Made by a program: the position numbers and the translations under genes. Under the pieces are notes generated by a model, which was not told where the DNA came from, did no database searches, and was given only the letters and a program-made list of their open reading frames with translations. Positions 16,755 through 25,624 of a stretch of 32,144 nucleotides of DNA are shown here, in pieces (positions within the stretch are counted from its first letter, which is position 1; each line of letters opens with the position of its first letter). The stretch is taken from NCBI GenBank assembly GCA_947586835.1, contig CANPXT010000015.1, positions 1 through 32,144 of the forward strand, given 5' to 3'. This DNA is from an uncultured Alphaproteobacteria bacterium. Lineage in GTDB: Bacteria > Pseudomonadota > Alphaproteobacteria > CAAHEQ01 > UBA3637.

Positions 16755-17411
16755 TTAATGATATTGTCGCATTAATCCGACCAACTGTCCTTGTATTTCA
16801 ACACGACTGGAATCCAATGTGCGAATTTCATATTCATTGTTTTCGGGAATCAGTAACACGCGATTACCGTTAACCTGAATGCGCTTTAATGTTACTTCAT
16901 AACCATCGACCAAGGCAACGACAACAGTACCGTTCGGTACATGCTGTGTTCGTTTAATAATAACGGTATCACCATCAATAATACCGATGTCTTTCATGGA
17001 ATCGCCTTCAACCGTTAAGGCATAATGTTCACCGCTACCCATCATTTGAGAGGGCACGTTAATCGTATCGGGATTACGAACGGCTTCAATAGGCGTACCG
17101 CAAGCAATTTTGCCATATAAAGGAATTTCAATGACGTTATCATTTGCAACATCTTTCAATATATTAGATGCTTTTTTCGGCATTTTAATACATTTTTCTT
17201 TTGGCAAAGCTAACACCTCCAAAGCTCGCGCTCTGTTGGGAAGATGGCGAATAAAACGACGTTCTTCCAAAGCTCGCACCATTCGATGAATGCCTGATTT
17301 TGAATGAAGACCTAAATGGATACGCATTTCCTCATATGATGGGCAAACACCGTTTTTTAAAAAGCTTTCATTAATGTAAATTAATAAGTCATATTGTTTT
17401 TTGGTTAGCAT
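16755..17411 (-). CDS. lexA: LexA repressor
   Basis: This 218-residue SOS repressor and self-cleaving S24 protease has an N-terminal winged helix (residues 1-65, starting MLTKKQYDLLIYINE) and a C-terminal protease domain. Catalytic Ser138 is in EGDSM and Lys176 in VTLKRI. The predicted cleavage site is Cys104-Gly105 (KIACGTP) in place of the usual Ala-Gly; UmuD also uses Cys-Gly. AAAGGTGA precedes the ATG. A promoter at 17453-17481 and a possible LexA box suggest autoregulation. It is divergent from the ankyrin-repeat gene. Confidence 0.95.
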   Translation of the reverse strand: MLTKKQYDLLIYINESFLKNGVCPSYEEMRIHLGLHSKSGIHRMVRALEERRFIRHLPNRARALEVLALPKEKCIKMPKKASNILKDVANDNVIEIPLYGKIACGTPIEAVRNPDTINVPSQMMGSGEHYALTVEGDSMKDIGIIDGDTVIIKRTQHVPNGTVVVALVDGYEVTLKRIQVNGNRVLLIPENNEYEIRTLDSSRVEIQGQLVGLMRQYH

Positions 17412-17436
17412 TTTCGTTCACCTTTCATTACAAATT

Positions 17437-17451
17437 ATTCCTCTTTTGTTC
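17437..17451 (-). promoter_or_regulatory. Possible LexA operator before lexA
   Basis: On the minus strand GAAC-N7-GAAT lies just after the -10 box of lexA. Alphaproteobacterial LexA proteins bind the direct repeat GTTC-N7-GTTC or GAAC-N7-GAAC. One of eight key bases differs. Its place at the predicted start of transcription is right for autorepression. Confidence 0.4.
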
Positions 17452-17452
17452 T

Positions 17453-17481
17453 CTTGTATCTTAAAAAGTGACTCTTGTCAA
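17453..17481 (-). promoter_or_regulatory. Promoter of lexA
   Basis: On the minus strand TTGACA (17476-17481) and TACAAG (17453-17458) are separated by 17 bases. The -35 box is consensus and the -10 box weak. Confidence 0.55.
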
Positions 17482-17545
17482 GATTATTTTTTAAAAAAAA
17501 AGAAAAAACAGAGAACATATTTAACTTTTTTCATAAGTTGAGTGG

Positions 17546-17574
17546 TTGACATATATGCATTTTTCTGATATAAT
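17546..17574 (+). promoter_or_regulatory. Consensus promoter of the ankyrin-repeat gene
   Basis: TTGACA (17546-17551) and TATAAT (17569-17574) are exact consensus boxes with a 17-base spacer. Transcription would begin near 17581, so translation starts upstream of that point can be ruled out. Confidence 0.75.
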
Positions 17575-17605
17575 TAAAATATGGAAAAAAGTGACGGAGG
17601 CAATG

Positions 17606-18106
17606 ATGCAGGAAATTGAAAACGCATATATGCAGTTAGCAAATCAATTGCAACAGGCCATTGACACGGGAGATTTGGTCTTGCTGAGAGACTTATCTTT
17701 TTTACTTGATTTATCACGAGTTACCTTTGTGGAAAACGATGAGAATTGTACGCGAAAAATTATTAAACCCATTACGGTTTATGCGGCAGAGCACGGTACT
17801 TTAGAAATTATGGCTTTTCTTATAAAAGACGGATGCGATATTAATGCGAGAGATTCTTACGGAAATACACCTTTAATGACGGCCGTGAATGAAGAGCGTT
17901 TGGATATTGTTGCCTTTTTGATGAAATTGCCACAAGTTCAAACACAAGTTTCCAATCATTACGGTGAAACGGTATCTTCCATTGCTGATTTAAATCACAA
18001 TCAGGAAATTATGGATTATTTAAAGAAAAATCCGCCTGTTCGAGAAACAACAGCATTTCAAAAGCCTGTTTTCAACGATCAAAAAACCGGTAAATTTATT
18101 ATGTAA
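17606..18106 (+). CDS. Small cytoplasmic ankyrin-repeat protein
   Basis: This 166-residue protein has no signal peptide. A helical N-terminal segment (about residues 1-50) is followed by two or three ankyrin repeats: TVYAAEHGTLEIMAFLIKDG, then a second with DINARDSYGNTPLMTAVNEE, then a degenerate third with NHYGETVSSIADLNHNQEI. Ankyrin repeats bind proteins; the partner is unknown. The open frame reaches 17546, but that stretch is the promoter. GGAGG at 17596-17600 favours the second of two adjacent ATGs (17606) over 17603. The next gene, a lipoprotein, starts 59 bp after its stop and may be cotranscribed. Confidence 0.8.
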   Translation: MQEIENAYMQLANQLQQAIDTGDLVLLRDLSFLLDLSRVTFVENDENCTRKIIKPITVYAAEHGTLEIMAFLIKDGCDINARDSYGNTPLMTAVNEERLDIVAFLMKLPQVQTQVSNHYGETVSSIADLNHNQEIMDYLKKNPPVRETTAFQKPVFNDQKTGKFIM

Positions 18107-18165
18107 TGAGCTGCCCTCTTGACGAAAAGGCATTTGTATCCTACTTAGCAAATAGGGGGAGAAAA

Positions 18166-18513
18166 ATGAAAAATACTTTTACTGTTTTTTTATTATGTTT
18201 TTTATGTGCTTGTTCGCATCAAAGCGCACAATTGCAATTTAATCAACAAGGCCTTCGAAAATTGGTCGGCTTTCCTGAGGAAGATGTAATTGAAAAATTG
18301 GGAAAGCCTGCAAAAACTTACACGCAAGACGGACAAAAGTTTTTAGTTTACACAACAACTTATCAGAGTTATACGGCACCGATAGCGCAACCGTATAATA
18401 GTCCCGGAATGCCGAGTGATGCGGGCTTTTATACACCCGAAACCTGTGTTACCGTTTTTAAAATTGTTTCACAAGTTGTTCAAGATGTGACCACAACGGG
18501 AAATTGTTTATAA
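18166..18513 (+). CDS. Small BamE/SmpA-like lipoprotein
   Basis: This 115-residue lipoprotein has a signal peptide ending in lipobox LCAC, with lipidated Cys16. The mature part contains a helix-strand motif with LVGFPEEDVIEKLGKP followed by a Thr/Tyr-rich strand (FLVYTTTYQSY), as in the SmpA/OmlA (BamE) fold, whose best-known member is part of the outer-membrane Bam complex. It is probably a BamE-like relative and not BamE itself, since several such lipoproteins exist per genome. AGGGGGA precedes the ATG at 18166; the open frame extends upstream to 18106 without a better start. No function is assigned. Confidence 0.7.
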   Translation: MKNTFTVFLLCFLCACSHQSAQLQFNQQGLRKLVGFPEEDVIEKLGKPAKTYTQDGQKFLVYTTTYQSYTAPIAQPYNSPGMPSDAGFYTPETCVTVFKIVSQVVQDVTTTGNCL

Positions 18514-18742
18514 TTTATATAACCCGAACAATCAGATTAATTTTTTCTTTAACCGATATTTTCAAGGGAACACATTTTCGAATGTATCAAAAATTCGCTG
18601 TATTGCAAAGAACTGCTTTGTTTATACAAAAGTGGTTGCGTCATAAAATTACCCGTTGTTTTTTTAGTTTGCGTTTTCTTTTCCGTTTCGTTAAGGCAAT
18701 TTTTTGAAAGTTGCGCAAAATAAACGTACAATTTTATTTTCA

Positions 18743-18776
18743 AAAGGGCTGATAAAAAAATCAGCCCTTTGTTTTT
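18743..18776. terminator. Convergent terminator
   Basis: AAAGGGCTGA (18743-18752) pairs with TCAGCCCTTT (18761-18770), with an extra T-A pair at the loop edge. GTTTTT follows on the plus strand and TTTTG on the minus strand. It stands between the plus-strand lipoprotein gene and the stop of the minus-strand operon. I see no convincing gene in the 18514-18742 gap. Confidence 0.8.
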
Positions 18777-19515
18777 AATAGCTCAGCTCTAAATCTTCCC
18801 AACCCGTATGCCCCATATCCGGTGCGACTTTCACAATGGCACTGCGGGGATTTTGCAGCTTTGAAACAAACCGTTCGGTCATTCCCTGTGTGGTTAATTC
18901 ATCTTTCCCGCCCACAAAATGCACTTGCGGTATTTGACTGATGCGATTCACCATTTTAATGGGATTGACTGCTTCTTTATCAAAATCGGGCAGGTTGTGT
19001 TTATTGACATATCCGTCTAAATCTAAAATACCGGCAATGGTTATAATTTGTCGAACATTATTTAATCCCGATCCGATGCCAAATGCAATCGGTGCTGCGC
19101 CGCCATAAGCCACAAACTCAATGCCTTTGGCATTGTATTTTTGAATATAATAAGCTACAACTTCTTCAATTTCTTTAATGATTTCAGGATTATATTGGGC
19201 GCTGCCGTATATTTTTTTGTTACTGCACAATTTGTTGGGGGCATATTGACAAGGTCTTGAAATAACAACAATATTTTTAAAGCTGTCTTTGGCAGCCAAT
19301 TTTAATACCGTTGGTTTTGCAGGAGTGGGATTTCCGTTATCGGTAATGTAAAAACGAATCACTTTTCCGGATTCCAGCGGCGCTTTTTCCCAAACCGGCA
19401 GTGAAAAATGTTCGGTTTGAGCTTCTCGCATTTGAAATCCTTGCGGATTGGTCGGTATACCACCGGCACAACCGCTCATCATAAGCAACGATAAGAGTAA
19501 AGTGATTTTTTTCAT
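18775..19515 (-). CDS. Alpha/beta-hydrolase-like lipoprotein lacking the nucleophile serine
   Basis: This 246-residue protein has a lipoprotein signal peptide (MSGC, lipidated Cys16). The rest looks like an alpha/beta hydrolase: strand NIVVISRP, a strand-elbow segment EFVAYGGAAPIAFG, VGGKDELT with the acid-position Asp205, and DMGHTGWE with the His236 position. The elbow reads AYGGAA around residues 136-141, where active relatives have G-x-S-x-G, so the nucleophile Ser is missing. It may therefore be a pseudoenzyme or use another residue. It is the last gene of the add operon, overlapping the addA stop by 4 bp. Confidence 0.7.
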   Translation of the reverse strand: MKKITLLLSLLMMSGCAGGIPTNPQGFQMREAQTEHFSLPVWEKAPLESGKVIRFYITDNGNPTPAKPTVLKLAAKDSFKNIVVISRPCQYAPNKLCSNKKIYGSAQYNPEIIKEIEEVVAYYIQKYNAKGIEFVAYGGAAPIAFGIGSGLNNVRQIITIAGILDLDGYVNKHNLPDFDKEAVNPIKMVNRISQIPQVHFVGGKDELTTQGMTERFVSKLQNPRSAIVKVAPDMGHTGWEDLELSY

Positions 19516-22500
19516 GGTTCATCCTTTTCAAATTGTTCATCATAAGATGTCGTTTCATCGGTCATTTCCATTAAGGACATATTTTCTGTCCATAATAAAA
19601 ACGTTTTAATTATCTTATCAGAGAAAATCTTTTTAATCAAGTTTTTATATGCAGCAAGTTGCATTTTATAAATACGGTGTACCTCCTGGGGACAGGAAGG
19701 AACATGTCGATTGGTTTTATAATCAATAATCCATACTTCTTTTTCATTAATAACCAAACGATCGATTTGCCCTGAAAATGCTTTTTTGCCGACAACACCG
19801 ACGATCGGCACTTCAGCCAAAGAATTTGAACCGAAAAGAGGTCGAAACTTATTTTCGAAAATTTCAAAAAAGTTTTCCGGTAATTCAATATCACTCGGTT
19901 TTAGTTTTAAAGAAACTTCCATGCGTTTTTCGGATGCTATTTGTGGCAGATATTGCAACAGCTTATGTAAAAACGTTCCGCGTTTCAATGCCTTTTCCTG
20001 TCCTGCGCCGACAATCGAATCATTTTGCGGCTCATTTTCAATTAAACGTGACGGCATTAACGGTTTTGAAAGCGGTGTTTCAACGGGAGCAGGGGCCTTT
20101 ACCCAATCCGGTAATGATTTTTCTTCAAGTGCGTCATTATTTAAATTTTCCATCAAATAATGCGGTTGATAAGCAGGAGGATAGCAAATACGAATAACAC
20201 CGTTTTCATCTGCAGGTATTTCTTGAACGGCAGCTGAAATTAATTGATGCCATGTTTTTTCTTTTAATTCTTTCACTTTGGGTGGATTTTCTGCTTTCTT
20301 TTTTTGTTTTTTCTCTTTTTGTGTTTTTTGAGTATTTTCCTTTTGCGCTTGTGTTTTACACCAACCATACAGATAAACTCTGTCACGAGCGCGTGTGATG
20401 GCAACATATAACAATCGATGTTCTTCTTCCTCTTGCTTTTGTGCCTCTTTTTGATATAATTCTTCAATTAAATCAGGTGATTGAAACTCTTTATCGGGAA
20501 GCCACAACGGCAAATTATTTTGCCATATCAAATTTTTTTTCTTAATTACGGTATTTTGATTATCAACAATAAAAATAATATTATTTTGAAGACCTTTTGA
20601 GGCATGAACCGTCATAATTTTAACCGTATTTTGATCATTTTGCTCCATATCACGCTTAATGACGGATTTTCTGCCTTGAAACCAATAAACAAAATTTTGT
20701 AAAGATGAAATATTTGTTTGTTCAAAAGTAAAAGTCATATTCAAAAACTCGTCAATCGCTTCCATAGCTTCATAACCCAGTCGTGCTAAAAACTTTTCTC
20801 GTCCTTTATAAGCACCTAATACCGTGGCAAAAAACTCATAAGGCGGCATTTTATCGGCCAGATTTAATATTTCGAACAGTTTTTTTGCAAGCGTATCATC
20901 TTGGGTTTGTATGCGCTTAAATAAGGTTTGTTCATTTCGATTAACGCATAGTTTTGCTAATTCTTCTTCCGATAAGCCGATGATTGGACTCTTTAACAAA
21001 CAGGCTAAGTTTAAATCATCTTCTGGTAAAAGGGCAAACTTTGCTAAAGCCATTAAGTCTTGTACGGCAATATGTCCCGATAAATCAAGTCTGTCAATAC
21101 CGGCAACGGGAATACCTCTGTCTTTTAAAGCTCGTTCCAGCTTTCCGACAACAGATCCGCGATTGCGCACCAAAATAGTAATGTCTTTTGGTTCTATGGG
21201 GCGATTTTGTGAATCTAAAATTTCTTTTTTATCCAAAAAACTTTTAATTTTATCGGCAACATCTTCCGAGACTTTCATGGCGCCGTCAACTACTAAATCC
21301 CGTTCGGGAATGGACCATAATTCGTCTGATGAATGGGAATAAACTTTAATCGGCGGATGAATTTCTATTAATCCCGGTTCATTGAGACGTGTTAGATTAT
21401 GTATGGCATTTTCGCCGATATTGACAACGCCGCGAGCAGCTGCCGGACGATTTAATAAGTCATTAACTAAGTTAAGAACGGCCCCTGTTGAACGAAAAGA
21501 AGCATTCATCGGAATGATTTTAAACGTATGGCGTGCGTTTATAATTTTATCCCGAAAATATCTTTTCATCTCATCAAATTTCAAAGGATCGGCACCTTGA
21601 AAACTAAAAATAGATTGTTTTTGATCTCCAACGACAAATAATGTTCGTTCCATTTCGGTTTCACGTCCTAATCCCGCAAAAAATTCTTCAGATATTAATC
21701 GAATAATGTTCCATTGTTCTTCATTCGTATCTTGAGCTTCATCAACCAAAATATGATCAATGCCGCCATCTAACTTATACATCACCCATTGCGGACTGTT
21801 TAATAAAAGTTTTTCGGTTAAGGTAATTAGATCATTATAATCCAAAACATCTTCGTCTTTTTTAAGTGACTGATAAGTTTGAATAAACTTTTTGACAAAA
21901 CTTAAAAAACACATGGTAAGTCGAATGCTTTGATATAACACATATTTTTGATAAAATTCATAATAAACGTTTGCTTTTTCTTTTAAACTCTCATTTTTTT
22001 TATTAACCTTGTACTCTTTTGTTAAATATAAGTTTTTTAACTCTAAAAAAGCGGCTGTCGTATGGGGAGCATTTTCAATGTTTTCTGATTTAAAATAATC
22101 GGAAACAATTTGTTTTTCAGAAGAATATTTTAATAAATCAAACTCTTCTGTCAATTTGTTTTTCAGTTTGTTTAAGTCGGGGTATTGATTCAAAAGCGCA
22201 GAAAGCTTAACAATATTGTCTTGAATAATCGTGAAAATATTATTCTCTTTATCATTTAAACGAAAATAACCGTTAATATCGGCTAAATCTTCATCAGCCA
22301 GATGATTTTCAGCTATTAAATCCAAAGCTTTTTTAATTAATATATTTGATTGAGCTTCATCAATCACGTCAAACTGCGGCGATATATGTGCTTCAATGGG
22401 AAACCTTTTTAAAACGGATTGACAAAAGGAATGAATGGTCATAATTTTCATTCCGCCCGGTGTTTCCAAAACATCGGTAAAAAGACGTCTTGCTTTTATG

Positions 22501-22802
22501 ATTGTTTTATTATCAGGGGGTATTCCACGCAGTTTTGTCAGCATCTCAAATAATTTTTCCGGTGAAGCAGCCGTCCAGATTTTTAAAACTTTTGTAATAC
22601 GATTCGCCATTTCTGCTGCTGCGGCTTTTGTAAATGTTAAGCATAAAATTTTGGAGGGGTTTGTTTCCGACAGTAATAAATTCAGCACACGATTTGTTAA
22701 AACGGTTGTTTTTCCGGATCCGGCAGAAGCCGCCAACCAAACGGAATGACGGCAGTCAATGGCATCTAACTGTGCGCGCTCAATGATTTGGCTTATCTCC
22801 AT
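19512..22802 (-). CDS. addA: Helicase-nuclease AddA (double-strand break repair)
   Basis: This 1096-residue UvrD-like helicase and nuclease forms the AddAB complex, which resects DNA ends for RecA loading, as RecBCD does in E. coli. Walker A is AASAGSGKT at residues 24-32. LCLTFTKAAAAEMA is motif Ia, ILVDEAQDTNEEQW is motif II, VGDQKQSIFSFQGADP is motif III, and TVHASKGLQ lies in the C-terminal half. The PD-(D/E)XK nuclease has GQIDRLVI and IIDYKTNRH near residue 1027. A Lys/Gln-rich linker lies near residues 825-855. Its ATG overlaps the addB stop in TAATG. Confidence 0.95.
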   Translation of the reverse strand: MEISQIIERAQLDAIDCRHSVWLAASAGSGKTTVLTNRVLNLLLSETNPSKILCLTFTKAAAAEMANRITKVLKIWTAASPEKLFEMLTKLRGIPPDNKTIIKARRLFTDVLETPGGMKIMTIHSFCQSVLKRFPIEAHISPQFDVIDEAQSNILIKKALDLIAENHLADEDLADINGYFRLNDKENNIFTIIQDNIVKLSALLNQYPDLNKLKNKLTEEFDLLKYSSEKQIVSDYFKSENIENAPHTTAAFLELKNLYLTKEYKVNKKNESLKEKANVYYEFYQKYVLYQSIRLTMCFLSFVKKFIQTYQSLKKDEDVLDYNDLITLTEKLLLNSPQWVMYKLDGGIDHILVDEAQDTNEEQWNIIRLISEEFFAGLGRETEMERTLFVVGDQKQSIFSFQGADPLKFDEMKRYFRDKIINARHTFKIIPMNASFRSTGAVLNLVNDLLNRPAAARGVVNIGENAIHNLTRLNEPGLIEIHPPIKVYSHSSDELWSIPERDLVVDGAMKVSEDVADKIKSFLDKKEILDSQNRPIEPKDITILVRNRGSVVGKLERALKDRGIPVAGIDRLDLSGHIAVQDLMALAKFALLPEDDLNLACLLKSPIIGLSEEELAKLCVNRNEQTLFKRIQTQDDTLAKKLFEILNLADKMPPYEFFATVLGAYKGREKFLARLGYEAMEAIDEFLNMTFTFEQTNISSLQNFVYWFQGRKSVIKRDMEQNDQNTVKIMTVHASKGLQNNIIFIVDNQNTVIKKKNLIWQNNLPLWLPDKEFQSPDLIEELYQKEAQKQEEEEHRLLYVAITRARDRVYLYGWCKTQAQKENTQKTQKEKKQKKKAENPPKVKELKEKTWHQLISAAVQEIPADENGVIRICYPPAYQPHYLMENLNNDALEEKSLPDWVKAPAPVETPLSKPLMPSRLIENEPQNDSIVGAGQEKALKRGTFLHKLLQYLPQIASEKRMEVSLKLKPSDIELPENFFEIFENKFRPLFGSNSLAEVPIVGVVGKKAFSGQIDRLVINEKEVWIIDYKTNRHVPSCPQEVHRIYKMQLAAYKNLIKKIFSDKIIKTFLLWTENMSLMEMTDETTSYDEQFEKDEP

Positions 22803-25615
22803 TATTCTTCCTCACTTTCTTCGGACAACCATTCTTTAACGCGTGCCAAATGCTCATAATCATCATAAGTAATTACCTTTTCCATAAGATGAGCTTCATA
22901 AGGTCTTGTATCGTTTTGATAAGCGTTTATAAGCTTTTGTACACCTTCTTTTGCTTCCTGAATAAAATCTTGATCTGTTTTTTCATTGATTTCTTTAATT
23001 TCACCACCGGTATCTTTTCCTGTAATGTGCCAATATGAAAAATTAATTTTATCCGGGTTGTCTGAATAGTCTTGAAAGCCGTTTTGTTTCAAAATCAACC
23101 CTTCCAAAGGTAATTGAGAATTAATACCGCGTTGTATGGAAATTGCTGTCGGCAATGAACCGGTTTTATAATCAATAATTTCATAAGATCCGTCATTCAT
23201 TTTATCAATTCTATCGGCTATTGCCGTTAAGGTAAAAAGTGTGCCGTCACACAAAGGAAAAGAATAGGCTCCCGATGTTTCGGTAATTGTTTTCTTGATT
23301 TTGGATTTCATTCGAGTTTGAGTTTGAACAAAAAATGCGGCACTTTTTTCAATTTTTGTTTTGTTATAAGCTAAATCTGTTTGATTACATCCGGCTGCAA
23401 CCAGATGATCGGTAATTTTTTGTACCGCTTTTTGAACAGTTAAATCATTTTCCGAAACAAGTTCTTGAAAAGCCGCGTGCAATGCCGTTCCATACCCACT
23501 TTTCATGTCAAAAGATTCGAGCTCATTCAGCGGCCTTAATTGAAGAATATAGCGCGCATAAACTGCATACGGGTTTGTCAGCAAATTTTTAATTTGCGTA
23601 ACGGGAAGTTTTTTCGGACGTATTTCTTTGGGCGGGCAGGGCATCGGTCGAATAATATTTTCAAACTTTTTCGGCATATCCACTTGTTGCGGTAAAACTT
23701 CCAGTTCTGACTTTAACGATATGGGATCAGACATGTCGTTACAAGTGTGGTGTGCTTCTAAAACAGCCTCAATGCGAGAGATAAAACGAGAAGGTATCGT
23801 TTGTGATCCGTCCGTTTTTAAAGACCGGGTTAAATAAACTTGCGAAGCGCAAAAGCATGAAGCAAAATCCATACTTTGTGTTGCAAAAATGTTTTCGGGA
23901 GATGGTAATCCTATTTTCCGACGCATTAACCGATTTAGCCACGGTCCGGAATCGGGCAGGGTCGGAAATGTTCCCTCGTTTAACCCGCCGATAATACAAA
24001 CGTCCGGATGCGATAATCGAGCTTCAATCGGGCCTAAAATATCTAAACGCGGATGTGTTCCGTATTTAGGGCGAAATGAAATAAATTGCATTAAAAAGCC
24101 AAGTATTTGCAAGTATAATTCTGGTAAAATATCGGGAATTAAATCAGCTTTTTCTTTCAGTTCGGTCAAAAATTGATAAGCTTCTTCGCCGTCATCACTT
24201 TGCCATAATCTTTCTTTCCCGCTCCGATCGGCACTGGTTGCCAACTTCTCTGCCAAATTTAAATGTGTAGTTAATATTTGATAAAAAGAAACTGGTTTTT
24301 GAGATTGAAATAATTCAAAAAAATCTGCCATCGGCGTTTGAAGAACAATTTGAAATTGTTCTTTTTTTTCTCGAATTGTTTTTTCCGTTTCTCTTACATA
24401 TGCCCGTAAATCGGCCGGATTACGTCCGTCAGCACACAGCGGATGTTTTAAAAGCGCTAAAGCTGTTGCCCCGTTTTTTTGCAAGCCGTATTTTGCCAAC
24501 AGTAATAAAAAAATACCTGTTGGCGTATCATCTAACGGCGTACCGGCAGAATCGTCCAGTTTAACTCCCCAACGCTTCATTTGAGCGATTACACATCGCG
24601 CCAGGGTTCTGTCTGATGTAACAAGGGCAGCCGTTTTTTCCGGTATTTCAAGAACTTTACGCATAATCAAAGCAATGGTTAAGGCCTCATCTGTCATGTT
24701 TTCACATTCGATGTATTTGACGTTTTTAACCAACTCTTTCGTCAAATTGCTTTGTAACCATTCATCGGTTAATTCTGCCGGTTTAAAAGCTTCACGAATT
24801 AATGCTTCTTGTGGTTGCTCGGCAGTACATAGCAACGGAATATCCGAAGGTTTTTTCCCCATTGATTTGAGCAGATTGACCAGCGAATATTGGTAATGAT
24901 TTTCGGTTAATGCTTTTTCTTCATCTTCGTCCAAACAAACATTTAAACCATTTAATAAAATCAATACGTTATTTTTTGAACTTGTTTCTTTAATTAAACT
25001 TTTAACAGAGGGAGATGATCCATCTAATCCGCCGATAATGTAAAATGAATCGTTCGAAGAAGATAAAATTTTTTTCTTTAATAACATAATCAGACGATTG
25101 CGTCTGTCAACCACGTCAATCAATCCTTTTTCATTTAAAATTTGTGGCCAAAAATCAATAATTATATCTAAAAAATCAAGACTTTCCTGCCAATGAATTG
25201 CCAAACTTTCTTCTTCAATTAAGTTTTTTAAATGATTCGGATTGATATTATATTCATAAAAATCATCTAACAACTCGGCAAGACTCTTGGCAATTTTTAA
25301 CGCTTTATCAAAGGAATCAACATTCGGCTTTTTGCGACATAACGTAGCGAGCAAAAATAAACGTTCCATTGAGCTGATTGCCGGCGGTAAATTTTCTTCC
25401 AAGTCATCTAATTCGTATAAAGCTTGTAATTTCGGTAACATAATCGGGTGATTTTCACTCAATCGCACAAATGCGTTTTTAACGGTAAGACAAGCACGTT
25501 TTGTCGGCAAAATAACGGTTGTTTGAGCCATTTGCAGAGGATTTTTGCAATGTGTATGTACCCATTTAACAACTTGATTGGCGAAATGGTCCGATAAGTT
25601 TAAGCCGATAATCAT
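22802..25615 (-). CDS. addB: AddB subunit of the AddAB helicase-nuclease
   Basis: This 937-residue protein is the partner of AddA. The N-terminal inactive helicase-like domain begins with TTVILPTKRACLTVKNAF. The alphaproteobacterial features GPIEARLSHPDVCIIGGLNEG and DPYAVYARYILQLRPL-like (here NPYAVYARY) are present. The nuclease domain has LTAIADRIDKM and EIIDYKTGSLP near residue 815. The iron-sulfur Cys of the Firmicutes AddB nuclease domain are not seen in the corresponding region, as usual for this group. The ATG lies about 9 bp after the murU stop. Confidence 0.93.
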   Translation of the reverse strand: MIIGLNLSDHFANQVVKWVHTHCKNPLQMAQTTVILPTKRACLTVKNAFVRLSENHPIMLPKLQALYELDDLEENLPPAISSMERLFLLATLCRKKPNVDSFDKALKIAKSLAELLDDFYEYNINPNHLKNLIEEESLAIHWQESLDFLDIIIDFWPQILNEKGLIDVVDRRNRLIMLLKKKILSSSNDSFYIIGGLDGSSPSVKSLIKETSSKNNVLILLNGLNVCLDEDEEKALTENHYQYSLVNLLKSMGKKPSDIPLLCTAEQPQEALIREAFKPAELTDEWLQSNLTKELVKNVKYIECENMTDEALTIALIMRKVLEIPEKTAALVTSDRTLARCVIAQMKRWGVKLDDSAGTPLDDTPTGIFLLLLAKYGLQKNGATALALLKHPLCADGRNPADLRAYVRETEKTIREKKEQFQIVLQTPMADFFELFQSQKPVSFYQILTTHLNLAEKLATSADRSGKERLWQSDDGEEAYQFLTELKEKADLIPDILPELYLQILGFLMQFISFRPKYGTHPRLDILGPIEARLSHPDVCIIGGLNEGTFPTLPDSGPWLNRLMRRKIGLPSPENIFATQSMDFASCFCASQVYLTRSLKTDGSQTIPSRFISRIEAVLEAHHTCNDMSDPISLKSELEVLPQQVDMPKKFENIIRPMPCPPKEIRPKKLPVTQIKNLLTNPYAVYARYILQLRPLNELESFDMKSGYGTALHAAFQELVSENDLTVQKAVQKITDHLVAAGCNQTDLAYNKTKIEKSAAFFVQTQTRMKSKIKKTITETSGAYSFPLCDGTLFTLTAIADRIDKMNDGSYEIIDYKTGSLPTAISIQRGINSQLPLEGLILKQNGFQDYSDNPDKINFSYWHITGKDTGGEIKEINEKTDQDFIQEAKEGVQKLINAYQNDTRPYEAHLMEKVITYDDYEHLARVKEWLSEESEEE

Positions 25616-25624
25616 TTATCTTCC

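Noticed and set aside
17581..17619. 12-residue leader-like frame (MEKSDGGNDAGN) before the ankyrin gene
   Set aside because: It starts at the predicted transcription start with no ribosome binding site and has no run of regulatory codons; probably chance.
18504..18743. Small frames on both strands, including a basic 41-residue peptide from 18582
   Set aside because: The Shine-Dalgarno is poorly placed, there is no promoter, composition reflects AT-rich sequence, and no recognisable family appears.
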